Source: JBEKCP01 sp050014815 (GTDB lineage Bacteria > Planctomycetota > Planctomycetia > Pirellulales > Thermoguttaceae). Taken from it: 15,940 nucleotides of DNA. The notes beneath the pieces were generated by a model that searched no databases, had not been told where the DNA came from, and saw only the letters and a list, made by a program, of their open reading frames with translations. The stretch is from contig JBEKCP010000058.1 of the NCBI GenBank assembly GCA_050014815.1, positions 1 to 15,940 on the forward strand, given 5' to 3'. The translations under genes were made by a program, and so were the position numbers. This document shows, piece by piece, positions 5,979-12,192 of the stretch (position 1 is the stretch's first letter; each line of letters opens with the position of its first letter).

Positions 5979-7412
5979 TTACCCCAGCCTCATCCACACC
6001 GCCTTGAGATACTCGGTCTCGGGCACGTTGGCGGCGACCGGATGATCGGCGGCGGCTCCGGTGCGGGCCAGGATCTGCATCGGTCGGGCGGCGTGCCGCT
6101 CGGAGGCCTCGTCAGTGGCGGGCGAGACTAGCGGCCCCGCCTGGCAGGCCGCCGATCGCAACAGGCCGAGAAACGCATCTTCCTTCAAGAGCCCGGCGCA
6201 GCAGCAACTCAGGAAGAGCCCGCCCGGCGCCACCAGCCGCATCGCAAGCCGGTTCAGGTCGAAGTGCTTGCGGGTGCCCTCCTCGAGCTCGGCGCGGGAG
6301 CGAATCAGCTTGGGCGGGTCCAAGACGACCACATCATAGCGGCGGTCCTGCCGGAGCATTTCGCGCATGTAGTCGAACGCATCGGCCTGGACAAAGCGGA
6401 TGCGGACCTGATTCAGATTGGCGTTCTCCTTGGCCAATTCCAGGGGCCCTTCGTCAAGGTCCACGCCGGTGACCTCGGCCGCCCGGCCGAGACACTTCGC
6501 CTGCACGGCGAACCCGCCGGTGTAGCAGCAGAGGTCCAGCACGGTGCGGCCTTCGCAGAACTCGGAGAGCCGCTTGCGGTTTTCCCGCTGGTCGCAGAAG
6601 AAGCCCGTCTTGTGGCCGCCGGTAAAGCGGACGCGGAACCGGGTGCCGAACTCGCGGACGGTCACCTCGTCGGGAAGGCCCGGCGAGCGGATCTCCGGCG
6701 GTTGGTGGCCCTCCTGGCTGAGGAACTGCGGGCTGGGCCGGACCAGGGTCGCTTCCTTCTCCCCTCTCCCCTTGGGAGAGGCACCCACGAGTGGGTACCC
6801 GGGGGTGAGGGCGGGGCCCGGGGTGAGAGCGAGCCCCGGGGTGAGGGGGGACTGTCCCGATTTTCGCGTCAGCGAAAATGGGACTGTCCCCTTTGACGCA
6901 AGTTCGGCGAGAGCGAGCCGGGCCAGCCGTTCCAAGATCGCCTCGGCCCGCTGATACATCCCCAGGCTGTAGACCTCGGCGGAGAGGACTTCGCCCAGGC
7001 GATCCACGACCAGGCCCGGCAGCCCGTCGGCCTCGGCATGGACGACCCGATAGGCATCCGTAACGGCGTCCAGCCGGAGCAGGTCTTTCCGCAGCCGCAC
7101 CGCCTCCTCCAGCCGCTTCTGCCAGAGGGCGTCGTCGGGCAGCTCCGGCCCGTAGAAGAGCATCCGGACGGCGATCTCGCTCCGCGGGTTGTAAAGGCCG
7201 TAGCCCAGCAGTTGATCCCCCGGGCCATAGACGGCCACCAGGTCGCCGGGCCGGGCCTTCTCGACCTTCTTGATCCGCTTGCGGTAAACGGACGGATGCC
7301 AGCCCGATGTCGCAATGTGGACTGCGGGGATCGGCGCAGCCGGATCGGGGGCCAATGGCCGCTGGCGGAGCGATTCGCTTGCCGACAAAGGGAACGGCTT
7401 CCGAGGATTCAT
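5979..7412 (-). CDS. rlmI: RlmI-type class I SAM-dependent rRNA (cytosine-C5) methyltransferase
   Basis: The 477-aa protein has an N-terminal PUA-like RNA-binding domain (ATSGWHPSVYRKRIKKVEKA) and a middle YRVVHAEADGLPGLVVDRLG segment. The C-terminal Rossmann methyltransferase has HKTGFFCDQRENR, the SAM-binding VLDLCCYTGGFAVQA, the DPPKL motif and a Cys-rich SCCCAGLL at the catalytic position. RlmI of E. coli methylates C1962 of 23S rRNA; the same target is likely but unproven. Residues about 174-219, between the domains, come from two palindromic repeat elements (KGTVPFSLTRKSGQSPLTPG and following) and are absent from normal family members. The ATG at 7412 overlaps the DUF2442 stop (ATGA) and is preferred to a longer frame start at 7514, which would overlap that gene by about 100 bases. 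Its 3' end is the right copy of a 62-bp direct repeat. Confidence 0.88.
   Translation of the reverse strand: MNPRKPFPLSASESLRQRPLAPDPAAPIPAVHIATSGWHPSVYRKRIKKVEKARPGDLVAVYGPGDQLLGYGLYNPRSEIAVRMLFYGPELPDDALWQKRLEEAVRLRKDLLRLDAVTDAYRVVHAEADGLPGLVVDRLGEVLSAEVYSLGMYQRAEAILERLARLALAELASKGTVPFSLTRKSGQSPLTPGLALTPGPALTPGYPLVGASPKGRGEKEATLVRPSPQFLSQEGHQPPEIRSPGLPDEVTVREFGTRFRVRFTGGHKTGFFCDQRENRKRLSEFCEGRTVLDLCCYTGGFAVQAKCLGRAAEVTGVDLDEGPLELAKENANLNQVRIRFVQADAFDYMREMLRQDRRYDVVVLDPPKLIRSRAELEEGTRKHFDLNRLAMRLVAPGGLFLSCCCAGLLKEDAFLGLLRSAACQAGPLVSPATDEASERHAARPMQILARTGAAADHPVAANVPETEYLKAVWMRLG
5986..6047 (+). repeat. Right copy of the 62-bp direct repeat (3' end of rlmI-like gene)
   Basis: This copy is 59/62 identical to 3441-3502. 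It forms the intact 3' end of the methyltransferase gene, so the repeat pair encloses the GMP synthase gene and nothing else recognisable. Confidence 0.8.
6758..6848. repeat. GC-rich hairpin repeat element in the rlmI-like gene, copy 1
   Basis: About 90 bases begin CCCCTCTCCC, pass through the hairpin ACCCAC-GA-GTGGGT (about 6783-6796) and run into three GGGGTGAG-type units. The reverse complement of 6758-6810 is nearly identical to 13359-13411 inside kpsF. It is in frame within the methyltransferase gene, encoding the LTPG-rich linker (LTPGLALTPGPALTPGYP). Confidence 0.85.
6848..6892. repeat. Palindromic element (GGGGACTGTCCC type) in the rlmI-like gene
   Basis: The inner stem ATTTTCGC/GCGAAAAT (6860-6867 and 6872-6879) has a 4-base loop. 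It is extended by GGGGACTGTCCC and GGGACTGTCCCC, which pair with one mismatch and one bulged base. In frame on the minus strand it encodes KGTVPFSLTRKSGQSP. Its outer sequence resembles the arms of the element at 1750-1824, which encode GPVPFS. Confidence 0.85.
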
Positions 7413-7705
7413 GCCGGACTGAGTTCCCACTTCCGCGCTTGGGCCGTCAGGGCTGCGACGTGCTCGGGCCAATCGTGCAGCGTTGCAGGATCGAAATCCG
7501 CCCCGTTGGGCCACACGAGCGTTTGGGCCTCAGGGTCGATTTGGACCTGGTTGAACAGCGTCAAGTCAGCCAAGGGGCCAAACAACTGGCCTGCGAGAAC
7601 AGGTCGAAAGTCGATGACCTGTTCGGTCCCGTCGTCGAATGTCACACGAAGCGTATAGGGAGCTACGGCGTGAAAACCGCGAACGCGAAAGGTCGGATAT
7701 TTCAC
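7409..7705 (-). CDS. DUF2442 family protein
   Basis: The 98-aa protein matches the DUF2442 pattern: a beta-rich core RVTFDDGTEQVIDFRPVL, then LADLTLFNQVQIDPEAQTLVWPNGADFDPATLHDW. The family is small, of unknown function, and is often encoded beside toxin-antitoxin-like small genes. Translation starts at GTG 7705, overlapping the TGA of the upstream 60-aa gene. The stop overlaps the methyltransferase ATG. The chain of 4-base overlaps implies one coupled transcript. Confidence 0.8.
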   Translation of the reverse strand: MKYPTFRVRGFHAVAPYTLRVTFDDGTEQVIDFRPVLAGQLFGPLADLTLFNQVQIDPEAQTLVWPNGADFDPATLHDWPEHVAALTAQARKWELSPA

Positions 7706-7884
7706 GGTTTCTCGCCGGTCACTCGGGGTGCAGGGCGTCTCGGCGGGCGGGAAACATACTCGCGTCCCGACTCCCGCTCCAGACGCCTCAGATCCTCACA
7801 AATCGCGTGCAGGTCAAAGTGGAACTTTTCCGCGTGCTCCTGGCGGATCTTGCGGATTGCAGCCACAATTGGATCGTCGCACAT
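7702..7884 (-). CDS. Small antitoxin-like protein upstream of DUF2442
   Basis: The 60-aa protein reads MCDDPIVAAIRKIRQEHAEK and continues FHFDLHAICEDLRRLERESGRE, ending in a basic, Pro/Arg-rich tail (VSRPPRRPAPRVTGEKP). The 'DPIV...IR..H...F..DL..I..DLRR...SGR' layout is typical of short proteins paired with small toxin-like or DUF genes in planctomycetes and cyanobacteria. Its function is not known to me. ATG 7884 is chosen over an upstream in-frame codon (8052) because the extra N-terminus would overlap the DUF5615 gene and has no natural composition. It starts 28 bases after the DUF5615 gene ends. Confidence 0.65.
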   Translation of the reverse strand: MCDDPIVAAIRKIRQEHAEKFHFDLHAICEDLRRLERESGREYVSRPPRRPAPRVTGEKP

Positions 7885-7912
7885 CGCAGAACTCCTCAAC
7901 GATTTGTCCGCC

Positions 7913-8299
7913 TCACGGCGCGGCGCCTCGCGACCCGCCGCCTGGTGGCAGCCTCCGAATACGATGCCGCCCGGGCTCGACAACAACGAATGACGAGCAC
8001 AAGTCGTGCTCTGGGTACAACGCCAAGACTCGTTCCAGTTCAGCATGGACAAACTTCTGCGTCGAGGGCAACAGCCGCAGGTAGATTACGCCCGCATCCG
8101 TACCCCGAACAAAGACCAGCCCACCGTAGTCGCGGTCGCGCGTGAGCAAGACGCGCCGCTGTTCATGCGCGGTGCGGAGCAGTGCCGCATCCTCGGCCTG
8201 TGCGAGGCCAAGCTGAGACGCCGTCACCACGTCATGGCCCAGGCCGACCAGAAAGCGGGCTGTGGCGGAGTAGACGTCCTGGTCGGCCAAAAATCTCAT
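7913..8299 (-). CDS. DUF5615 PIN-like toxin
   Basis: The 128-aa protein has the PIN-like (Mut7-C related) pattern: MRFLADQDV at the start with acidic residues, GLGHDVVTASQLGLAQAEDAALL, then VLLTRDRDYGGLVF and GVIYLRL. Members are predicted ribonuclease toxins of VapC-like type, with Asp residues binding a metal ion. It overlaps the upstream DUF433 gene by 4 bases (ATGA), the standard pairing. The last 20 residues (GRHRIRRLPPGGGSRGAAP region) look unlike the core and may be a late extension. Confidence 0.85.
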   Translation of the reverse strand: MRFLADQDVYSATARFLVGLGHDVVTASQLGLAQAEDAALLRTAHEQRRVLLTRDRDYGGLVFVRGTDAGVIYLRLLPSTQKFVHAELERVLALYPEHDLCSSFVVVEPGRHRIRRLPPGGGSRGAAP

Positions 8300-8526
8300 G
8301 GGGTCGATGCCAAGTGAATGTCCTCCACCGCCACCACGTCAATCGCATACTGAACGCATGCGCGGATGTCCTCCAACGTCAGGTCGGGGTAGTAATCGCG
8401 GACGATGTCAGCAAAAGGCAGCCCTTCGCGGACGAGTTCCAGCACGTTCCGCACTGGAATCCGCGTGCCAGAGACGCAGGGCTTCCCGAAATGGATTTGG
8501 CTATTGACAGAGATTCGGTCTTGCAT
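8296..8526 (-). CDS. DUF433 antitoxin
   Basis: The 76-aa protein has the family core ISVNSQIHFGKPCVSGTRIP followed by VRNVLELVREGLPFADIVRDYYPDLTLEDIRACVQYA, a helix-turn-helix-like DUF433 domain typical of antitoxins to DUF5615/PIN toxins. The ATG at 8526 is preferred over an in-frame TTG at 8553 because GGGAAAGAAAC lies directly before it and the domain begins within a few residues. It is the first gene of the minus-strand run and has a strong promoter upstream. Confidence 0.87.
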   Translation of the reverse strand: MQDRISVNSQIHFGKPCVSGTRIPVRNVLELVREGLPFADIVRDYYPDLTLEDIRACVQYAIDVVAVEDIHLASTP

Positions 8527-8572
8527 GTTTCTTTCCCAATTGGCGCGAGCCAAACAGATCGACTACATCGCT

Positions 8573-8603
8573 ATTATACTACCAGTAGTTGGGGGGGTGT
8601 CAA
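8573..8603 (-). promoter_or_regulatory. Consensus sigma-70-like promoter with a G-tract spacer, upstream of DUF433/DUF5615
   Basis: On the minus strand, TTGACA (8598-8603) and TATAAT (8573-8578) both match the consensus fully. The spacer is 19 bases and contains seven consecutive C (minus strand; G 8591-8597 on plus). The -10 lies 47 bases before the DUF433 ATG. Confidence 0.7.
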
Positions 8604-8614
8604 CTTACACGCCT

Positions 8615-9002
8615 CTACTTCAGGTCGGTCTTCCTCGCGTGGACGAGACGCCGTCCGAGCATGTCAACGGCCGCCTCGCACTGCTCCAGCACGATGTAGC
8701 CTAATAGCGGTTCATAGACACCGTCGACGGGGCGCATTTCCAGGAACAGGACCTCGCCATAAACGGGAGGAAATCCCTCGACCTGGATTTCCACCGGGCC
8801 ACAGACGGTCGCCTGCACCCGGTCCTGAGTGGCCGTTTCACAATGGACCTCGCGGACGGCGTTTGAGCTTGCCGAGCCGTGGTTGCCAGGCGGTGGGAAG
8901 GACCATGTAGGCAGAGCCGGTATCCACGAAGGCATCGCACTGGATCGTCTTGGTTGGGTCAAGGAGGTTCCCAATGCGAACATTCGACACGATGCGCCCC
9001 AT
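8615..9002 (-). pseudogene. Frameshifted retropepsin-like aspartyl protease gene
   Basis: From ATG 9002 the frame reads MGRIVSNVRIGNLLDPTKTI, then CDAFVDTGSAYMVLPTAWQ with the DTG catalytic motif, and stops after KLKRRPRGPL (about 8850). The second half continues in the frame shifted by +1: EVHCETATQDRVQATVCGPV, then GEVLFLEMRPVDGVYEPLLG and a C-terminal VDMLGRRLVH, ending at 8615. Joined, they give a small single-domain retropepsin-like protein of the DTG...LLG...VD pattern. The total length (388 bases) is one base out of phase, so there is a one-base indel at about 8845-8870, either a real mutation or a sequencing error. It has its own promoter and a GGAGA Shine-Dalgarno, so the gene may have been functional recently. 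Confidence 0.75.
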
Positions 9003-9028
9003 AAAGTCCGTCTCCACAATTCAAATCA

Positions 9029-9056
9029 ATTCTACCACCAGTGGGGAGGCTGTCAA
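9029..9056 (-). promoter_or_regulatory. Promoter of the retropepsin-like gene
   Basis: On the minus strand, TTGACA (9051-9056) and TAGAAT (9029-9034) are 16 bases apart, 27 bases before ATG 9002. All but the last base of the -35 box lies in the left half of a 17-bp palindrome. Confidence 0.6.
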
Positions 9057-9068
9057 CGGCCCGTTGAC
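9052..9068. promoter_or_regulatory. 17-bp palindrome joining two divergent -35 boxes
   Basis: GTCAACGG-C-CCGTTGAC is a perfect palindrome. Its two ends carry five of the six bases of the -35 boxes of the leftward (retropepsin-like) and rightward (aspartate kinase) promoters. A dimeric regulator binding here would block both. No such regulator is identified. Confidence 0.55.
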
Positions 9069-9092
9069 CTCGTTAGCAAGGCCAAGCATAAT
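9064..9092 (+). promoter_or_regulatory. Promoter of the aspartate kinase gene
   Basis: TTGACC (9064-9069) and CATAAT (9087-9092) are separated by 17 bases, 64 bases before ATG 9157. The inverted sequence ACAAGCTTGT (9094-9103) lies near the expected transcription start. Confidence 0.55.
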
Positions 9093-9156
9093 ACAAGCTT
9101 GTGTGCACTTGTGGTGCGCATTCCGCGTCAACCCGCAAGATTCGTAAGTGTCTCAC

Positions 9157-10926
9157 ATGCCCATCATCGTCCAGAAATTCGGCGGCTCCAGCGTGGCCGA
9201 CAGCCAGAAGATCCTGGCGGCGGCCCGCAAGGCCATTCGCGCCCAGAAAGAAGGCAACCAGGTCGTCGTGGTCGTCAGCGCCATGGGCGACAATACGGAC
9301 CTGCTGATCGACCTGGCCAGGCAGATCACCGACCAGCCGCCGGCCCGCGAGATGGACATGCTCCTCTCGACCGGCGAGCAGGTGAGCGTGGCGCTGATGG
9401 CCATGGCGATCCACTCGCTGGGGCACAAGGCGATCAGCCTGACCGGGGCGCAGATCGGCATCCGGACCGACAGCACGCACACGAAGGCCCGGATCCAGAC
9501 GATCTCGACGGAGCGGATCCGCCGGGCGCTGGACGAAGGCAACGTGGTGATCGCGGCGGGGTTCCAGGGGATCGACGAGTCGCTGGACATCACCACGCTG
9601 GGGCGCGGCGGGAGCGACACGACGGCCGTGGCGTTGGCGGCCGTCCTCAGCGCGGACGCCTGCGAGATCTACACCGACGTGGACGGCGTCTACACGACCG
9701 ATCCGCGGATCGTGCCGGAGGCCCGGCAACTCCGCCAGATCAGCTACGACGAGATGCTGGAGCTGGCCACGGCTGGGGCGGGCGTGATGCACAACCGGTC
9801 GATCGAGTTCGCCAAGAAGTTCTGCGTGAGAGTCCATGTCCGGAGCAGTTTCAGCGACAAGCCGGGCACGATGATCGTGGCCGCCCCGGAGGCGGCCGGC
9901 CAGGCGGTCTGCGGGGCGGCCGTGATCAAGAACGAGGCCCGCGTGACCGTGTTGGGGGTGCCCGACCGGCCCGGCGCCGCCATCACCATCTTCGGCAAGG
10001 TCGCGGCCAAGAACGTCCCGATGGACATGATCGCGCAGAACGTGGCGGCCGACGGGCGGGCCGACATCTCGTTCACCGTGCCCCGCGACGAGCTGCCCCA
10101 CACCCTGAAGGCGGTGGAAGAGGCCGTCAACGAGCTCGGGGCCGAAGGGCATGACTGCGACGACGAGGTCTCGAAGATCTCGATTGTCGGCCTCGGCATG
10201 GCCACCCAGCCCGGCGTGGCCGAGCGGATGTTCCGCGCCCTGGCCGAGAAGGGGATCAACATCCAGATGATCGCCACCAGCGAGATCAAGATCTCGGTGC
10301 TGGTGGCCCGCGAGTTCGCCGCCGAGGCCCTGCGGACCGTCCACCAGGAATTCCGGCTCGACCAGGAGCCGCCGGCGGCGCCGGGCGACGGCAAGACCAC
10401 GGGGGCCCGGCAGAGCGACAGGGAGGTCGTCGCCCGAATGGAGAAGATGGAACAACTGATCATCGAGGAGATCGGGCTGGACGAGACGCAGGCGCGGGTC
10501 ACGGTGGTTGGGCTGCCCGACATCCCCGGCCTGGCCGCCCAGGTGTTCAGCGAGATTGCCGAGGCGGGCGTGGTCGTCGACATGATCGTGCAGAACACCG
10601 GCCGGCAAGGGCACGCCAACATCTCGTTCACCGTGCCGCAGAAGGACCTGGCGAAATGTCTCGCGGTGGCCGCGGAGCAGGCCGAGCTTCTGGGCTGCCC
10701 GCCGCCTACGAGTTGCCCCCGGGTCTCGAAGCTATCGGTCTTCGGCGTCGGCATGAAGAGCCACGCCACGGTTGCCAGCCGGCTCTTCCAGGCCCTGGCG
10801 GCCGAGGGGATCAACGTCGAGTTGATCGGCACGACCGAGGTCCGCGTGAACGTGGTCGTCGACGGCCGCCACGGCGAGAAGGGGCGAGCCGCCCTCCTCG
10901 AAGAATTCGCCGACGCGATGGGGTGA
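9157..10926 (+). CDS. lysC: Aspartate kinase with four ACT domains
   Basis: The 589-aa enzyme phosphorylates aspartate, the first step to lysine, threonine and methionine. The kinase domain (about 1-245) starts KFGGSSVAD (residues 7-15) and includes STGEQVS, TTLGRGGSDTTAVALAA and YTDVDGVYTTDPR. Two tandem ACT pairs follow (about 265-405 and 445-589). Both repeat the pattern VTVxGxPDxPG, DMIxQN, ISFTVP and INxxxIxTxE. Most bacterial enzymes have about 400 residues and two ACT domains. The four-ACT layout is known from cyanobacteria and suggests feedback control by lysine and/or threonine. A linker rich in Pro/Gly (about 405-435) separates the pairs. ATG 9157 is preferred to GTG 9148 because family members begin two to four residues before the conserved strand. 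Transcription probably comes from the promoter at 9064-9092. Confidence 0.95.
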   Translation: MPIIVQKFGGSSVADSQKILAAARKAIRAQKEGNQVVVVVSAMGDNTDLLIDLARQITDQPPAREMDMLLSTGEQVSVALMAMAIHSLGHKAISLTGAQIGIRTDSTHTKARIQTISTERIRRALDEGNVVIAAGFQGIDESLDITTLGRGGSDTTAVALAAVLSADACEIYTDVDGVYTTDPRIVPEARQLRQISYDEMLELATAGAGVMHNRSIEFAKKFCVRVHVRSSFSDKPGTMIVAAPEAAGQAVCGAAVIKNEARVTVLGVPDRPGAAITIFGKVAAKNVPMDMIAQNVAADGRADISFTVPRDELPHTLKAVEEAVNELGAEGHDCDDEVSKISIVGLGMATQPGVAERMFRALAEKGINIQMIATSEIKISVLVAREFAAEALRTVHQEFRLDQEPPAAPGDGKTTGARQSDREVVARMEKMEQLIIEEIGLDETQARVTVVGLPDIPGLAAQVFSEIAEAGVVVDMIVQNTGRQGHANISFTVPQKDLAKCLAVAAEQAELLGCPPPTSCPRVSKLSVFGVGMKSHATVASRLFQALAAEGINVELIGTTEVRVNVVVDGRHGEKGRAALLEEFADAMG

Positions 10927-10928
10927 GA

Positions 10929-11132
10929 GGAGAAAGGAGTTAGGAGTTAGGAGAAAGGAGTCAGGAGTCAGGAGTCAGGAGAAAGGAGTTAGGAGAAAGA
11001 ATGACGGACTTCCTTCCTCCTCCTAGCTCCTAGCTCCTAGCTCCTAGCTCCTAGCTCCTAGCTCCTAACTCCTAACTCCTAACTCCTAACTCCTAACACC
11101 TCAACTCCTAACTCCTAACTCCTAACTCCTAA
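10929..11132. repeat. Inverted array of 7-bp tandem repeats between convergent genes
   Basis: The left arm (10929-10998) holds ten uninterrupted heptamers of type GGAGTTA, GGAGTCA or GGAGAAA. The right arm (11020-11132) holds six CTCCTAG then five CTCCTAA units, a degenerate 8-base spacer and four more CTCCTAA. The arms are complementary and could form a very long hairpin with a 21-base centre. It lies between the stop of lysC and the stop of the nuclease-domain gene, so it may act as a two-way transcription terminator. The whole gene-free stretch 10927-11143 is this array. Confidence 0.92.
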
Positions 11133-11143
11133 CTCCTTTCCCT

Positions 11144-11548
11144 TCACTCCCCCAGCACGTCGTTCAACACGTCCTCGTTGACGTAGATCGGCAGCGGCGG
11201 GTTGCACGTCACGGCGACAGCAATCGCGTCGGACGGCCGGGCATCCACCTCGACTAGTTCGCCCTGGTGGCGGATCCGCAGCCGGGCGAAGTACGTGTGC
11301 TCCTTGAGTTCGCTGATCACTACGTCCTGGAACTCCGCCCCGAGGTTCTCAACCACGTTGACGATCAGGTCGTGCGTGAGCGGCCGCGGCGACTCGAAAC
11401 CCTTCACCCGGCGATCGATGCTGGTGGCCTCGAAGATCCCGATCAGGATGGGGAAGGTCCGCTCCCCTCCCACCTCCTTCAGATAAATAACCTGCTGGTC
11501 ATTGATCTCGTTGATGATGATCCGTGAGAGCTTCATGGCAACGGGCAT
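11144..11548 (-). CDS. Bifunctional nuclease (BFN / DUF151) domain protein
   Basis: The 134-aa protein consists of a single BFN domain: LSRIIINEINDQQVIYLKEV, then FPILIGIFEATSIDRRVKG, TYFARLRIR and the closing VDARPSDAIAVAV with PIYVNEDVL. Family members from plants and Thermotoga have been linked to RNase/DNase activity, but the bacterial role is unclear. The ATG at 11548 is chosen because AAGGA lies 7 bases upstream; a GTG at 11563 would add five residues. It is divergent from the ASCH-domain gene and convergent with lysC. Confidence 0.9.
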   Translation of the reverse strand: MPVAMKLSRIIINEINDQQVIYLKEVGGERTFPILIGIFEATSIDRRVKGFESPRPLTHDLIVNVVENLGAEFQDVVISELKEHTYFARLRIRHQGELVEVDARPSDAIAVAVTCNPPLPIYVNEDVLNDVLGE

Positions 11549-11611
11549 GGCGACGTCCTTCACGAGGGCCGCGGCGGGGGGCCCGCCAATGGCGAGCCCA
11601 GAAACAACACT

Positions 11612-11617
11612 ATTATA
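11612..11617 (-). promoter_or_regulatory. Putative -10 element of the BFN-domain gene
   Basis: A perfect TATAAT on the minus strand lies 64 bases upstream of ATG 11548, in otherwise GC-rich sequence. The matching -35 is weak (CTCACC at 17 bases). Confidence 0.4.
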
Positions 11618-11684
11618 GCCGGGGTTGCGGGAAGGTGAGAAGGGCGGAGGGACGAGGGGGGAGTGTGCCGGCTACATGACTCGC

Positions 11685-11714
11685 TTGACGCCGGGGGTAT
11701 CGTCCGGGTAGTCT
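11685..11714 (+). promoter_or_regulatory. Putative promoter giving a near-leaderless ASCH transcript
   Basis: TTGACG (11685-11690) and TAGTCT (11709-11714) are 18 bases apart. The -10 ends only 6 bases before ATG 11721, so transcription would begin at or very near the start codon. Confidence 0.35.
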
Positions 11715-11720
11715 ACCGGC

Positions 11721-12065
11721 ATGTTGCTCTTCAAGAAACGATTCCTTCCGGCCATCCGGTCGGGACAGAAGACGCAGACGATCCGCCTATGGAAGTACGC
11801 CCGAATGCGCGCCGGGCAGCGGAGCTACATCCCGGGGGCCGGCTACATCCGCGTGACGGCGGTCGAAGAGGTGCGGCTGGCGGAGCTGACCGACGAGGAC
11901 GCCCGACCCGACGGCTTCGAGACGGCCGAGGAGTTGCGGGCGGAGATCGCCGCGCTATACTCCCAGCAGCCCGACGAAGGACGCCGCGTCTATCGCATCG
12001 TGTTTCACCTGCTACCGCCGGAAGAGCAGCACAAGAGGCAACCGGCGGGCGCGCCAAGGCGCTAG
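11721..12065 (+). CDS. ASCH domain protein
   Basis: The 114-aa protein begins MLLFKKRFLPAIRSGQKTQT followed by IRLW, the ASCH signature (G-x-KT-x-T-x-R). A beta strand GYIRVTAVEEVRLAEL and a helix FETAEELRAEIAALY follow. ASCH domains are small beta-barrels related to PUA and are predicted to bind RNA. Some act on modified nucleosides, as in the N4-acetylcytidine amidohydrolase YqfB. A specific reaction cannot be assigned here. The Pro/Arg-rich tail after VFHLLPPEE is not part of the domain. No Shine-Dalgarno is evident. Confidence 0.75.
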   Translation: MLLFKKRFLPAIRSGQKTQTIRLWKYARMRAGQRSYIPGAGYIRVTAVEEVRLAELTDEDARPDGFETAEELRAEIAALYSQQPDEGRRVYRIVFHLLPPEEQHKRQPAGAPRR

Positions 12066-12087
12066 TGCTCTGCCAGTGGCCAATTGA

Positions 12088-12152
12088 GGGTGCCACGGTT
12101 GGCTTGTCCAACCGTGTCTTCTGCACTGCTCGACAAGCCAGCAGTGGCACCC
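12088..12152. repeat. Double-hairpin repeat element upstream of kpsF
   Basis: Two 29-base arms (12088-12116 and 12124-12152) are inverted copies of each other, sharing GGGTGCCAC and GGCTTGTC. Each arm is itself a hairpin: CACGGTTGG/CCAACCGTG in the first (perfect) and CACTGCTCG/CCAGCAGTG in the second (one mismatch). The arms differ at stem positions that remain paired within each arm. Confidence 0.8.
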
Positions 12153-12192
12153 GGCGCCCGCTAAACATGCCTAAATCGGTGGGCTTTTCACG

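Noticed and set aside
3441..6047. Active integrative element with integrase
   Set aside because: Direct repeats are present, but no recombinase or transposase gene lies between them. Only a past event can be suggested.
8829..10154. 441-codon plus-strand frame overlapping the aspartate kinase
   Set aside because: It is Arg/Gly/Pro-rich and shifted relative to the kinase frame, whose motifs are unmistakable.
9073..10614. 513-codon minus-strand frame across lysC
   Set aside because: It is His/Asp/Arg-rich shadow sequence complementary to the real gene, with no domain pattern.
10929..11132. CRISPR-like array
   Set aside because: Units are 7 bases with no spacers and are arranged as two complementary blocks, and no cas genes are near.
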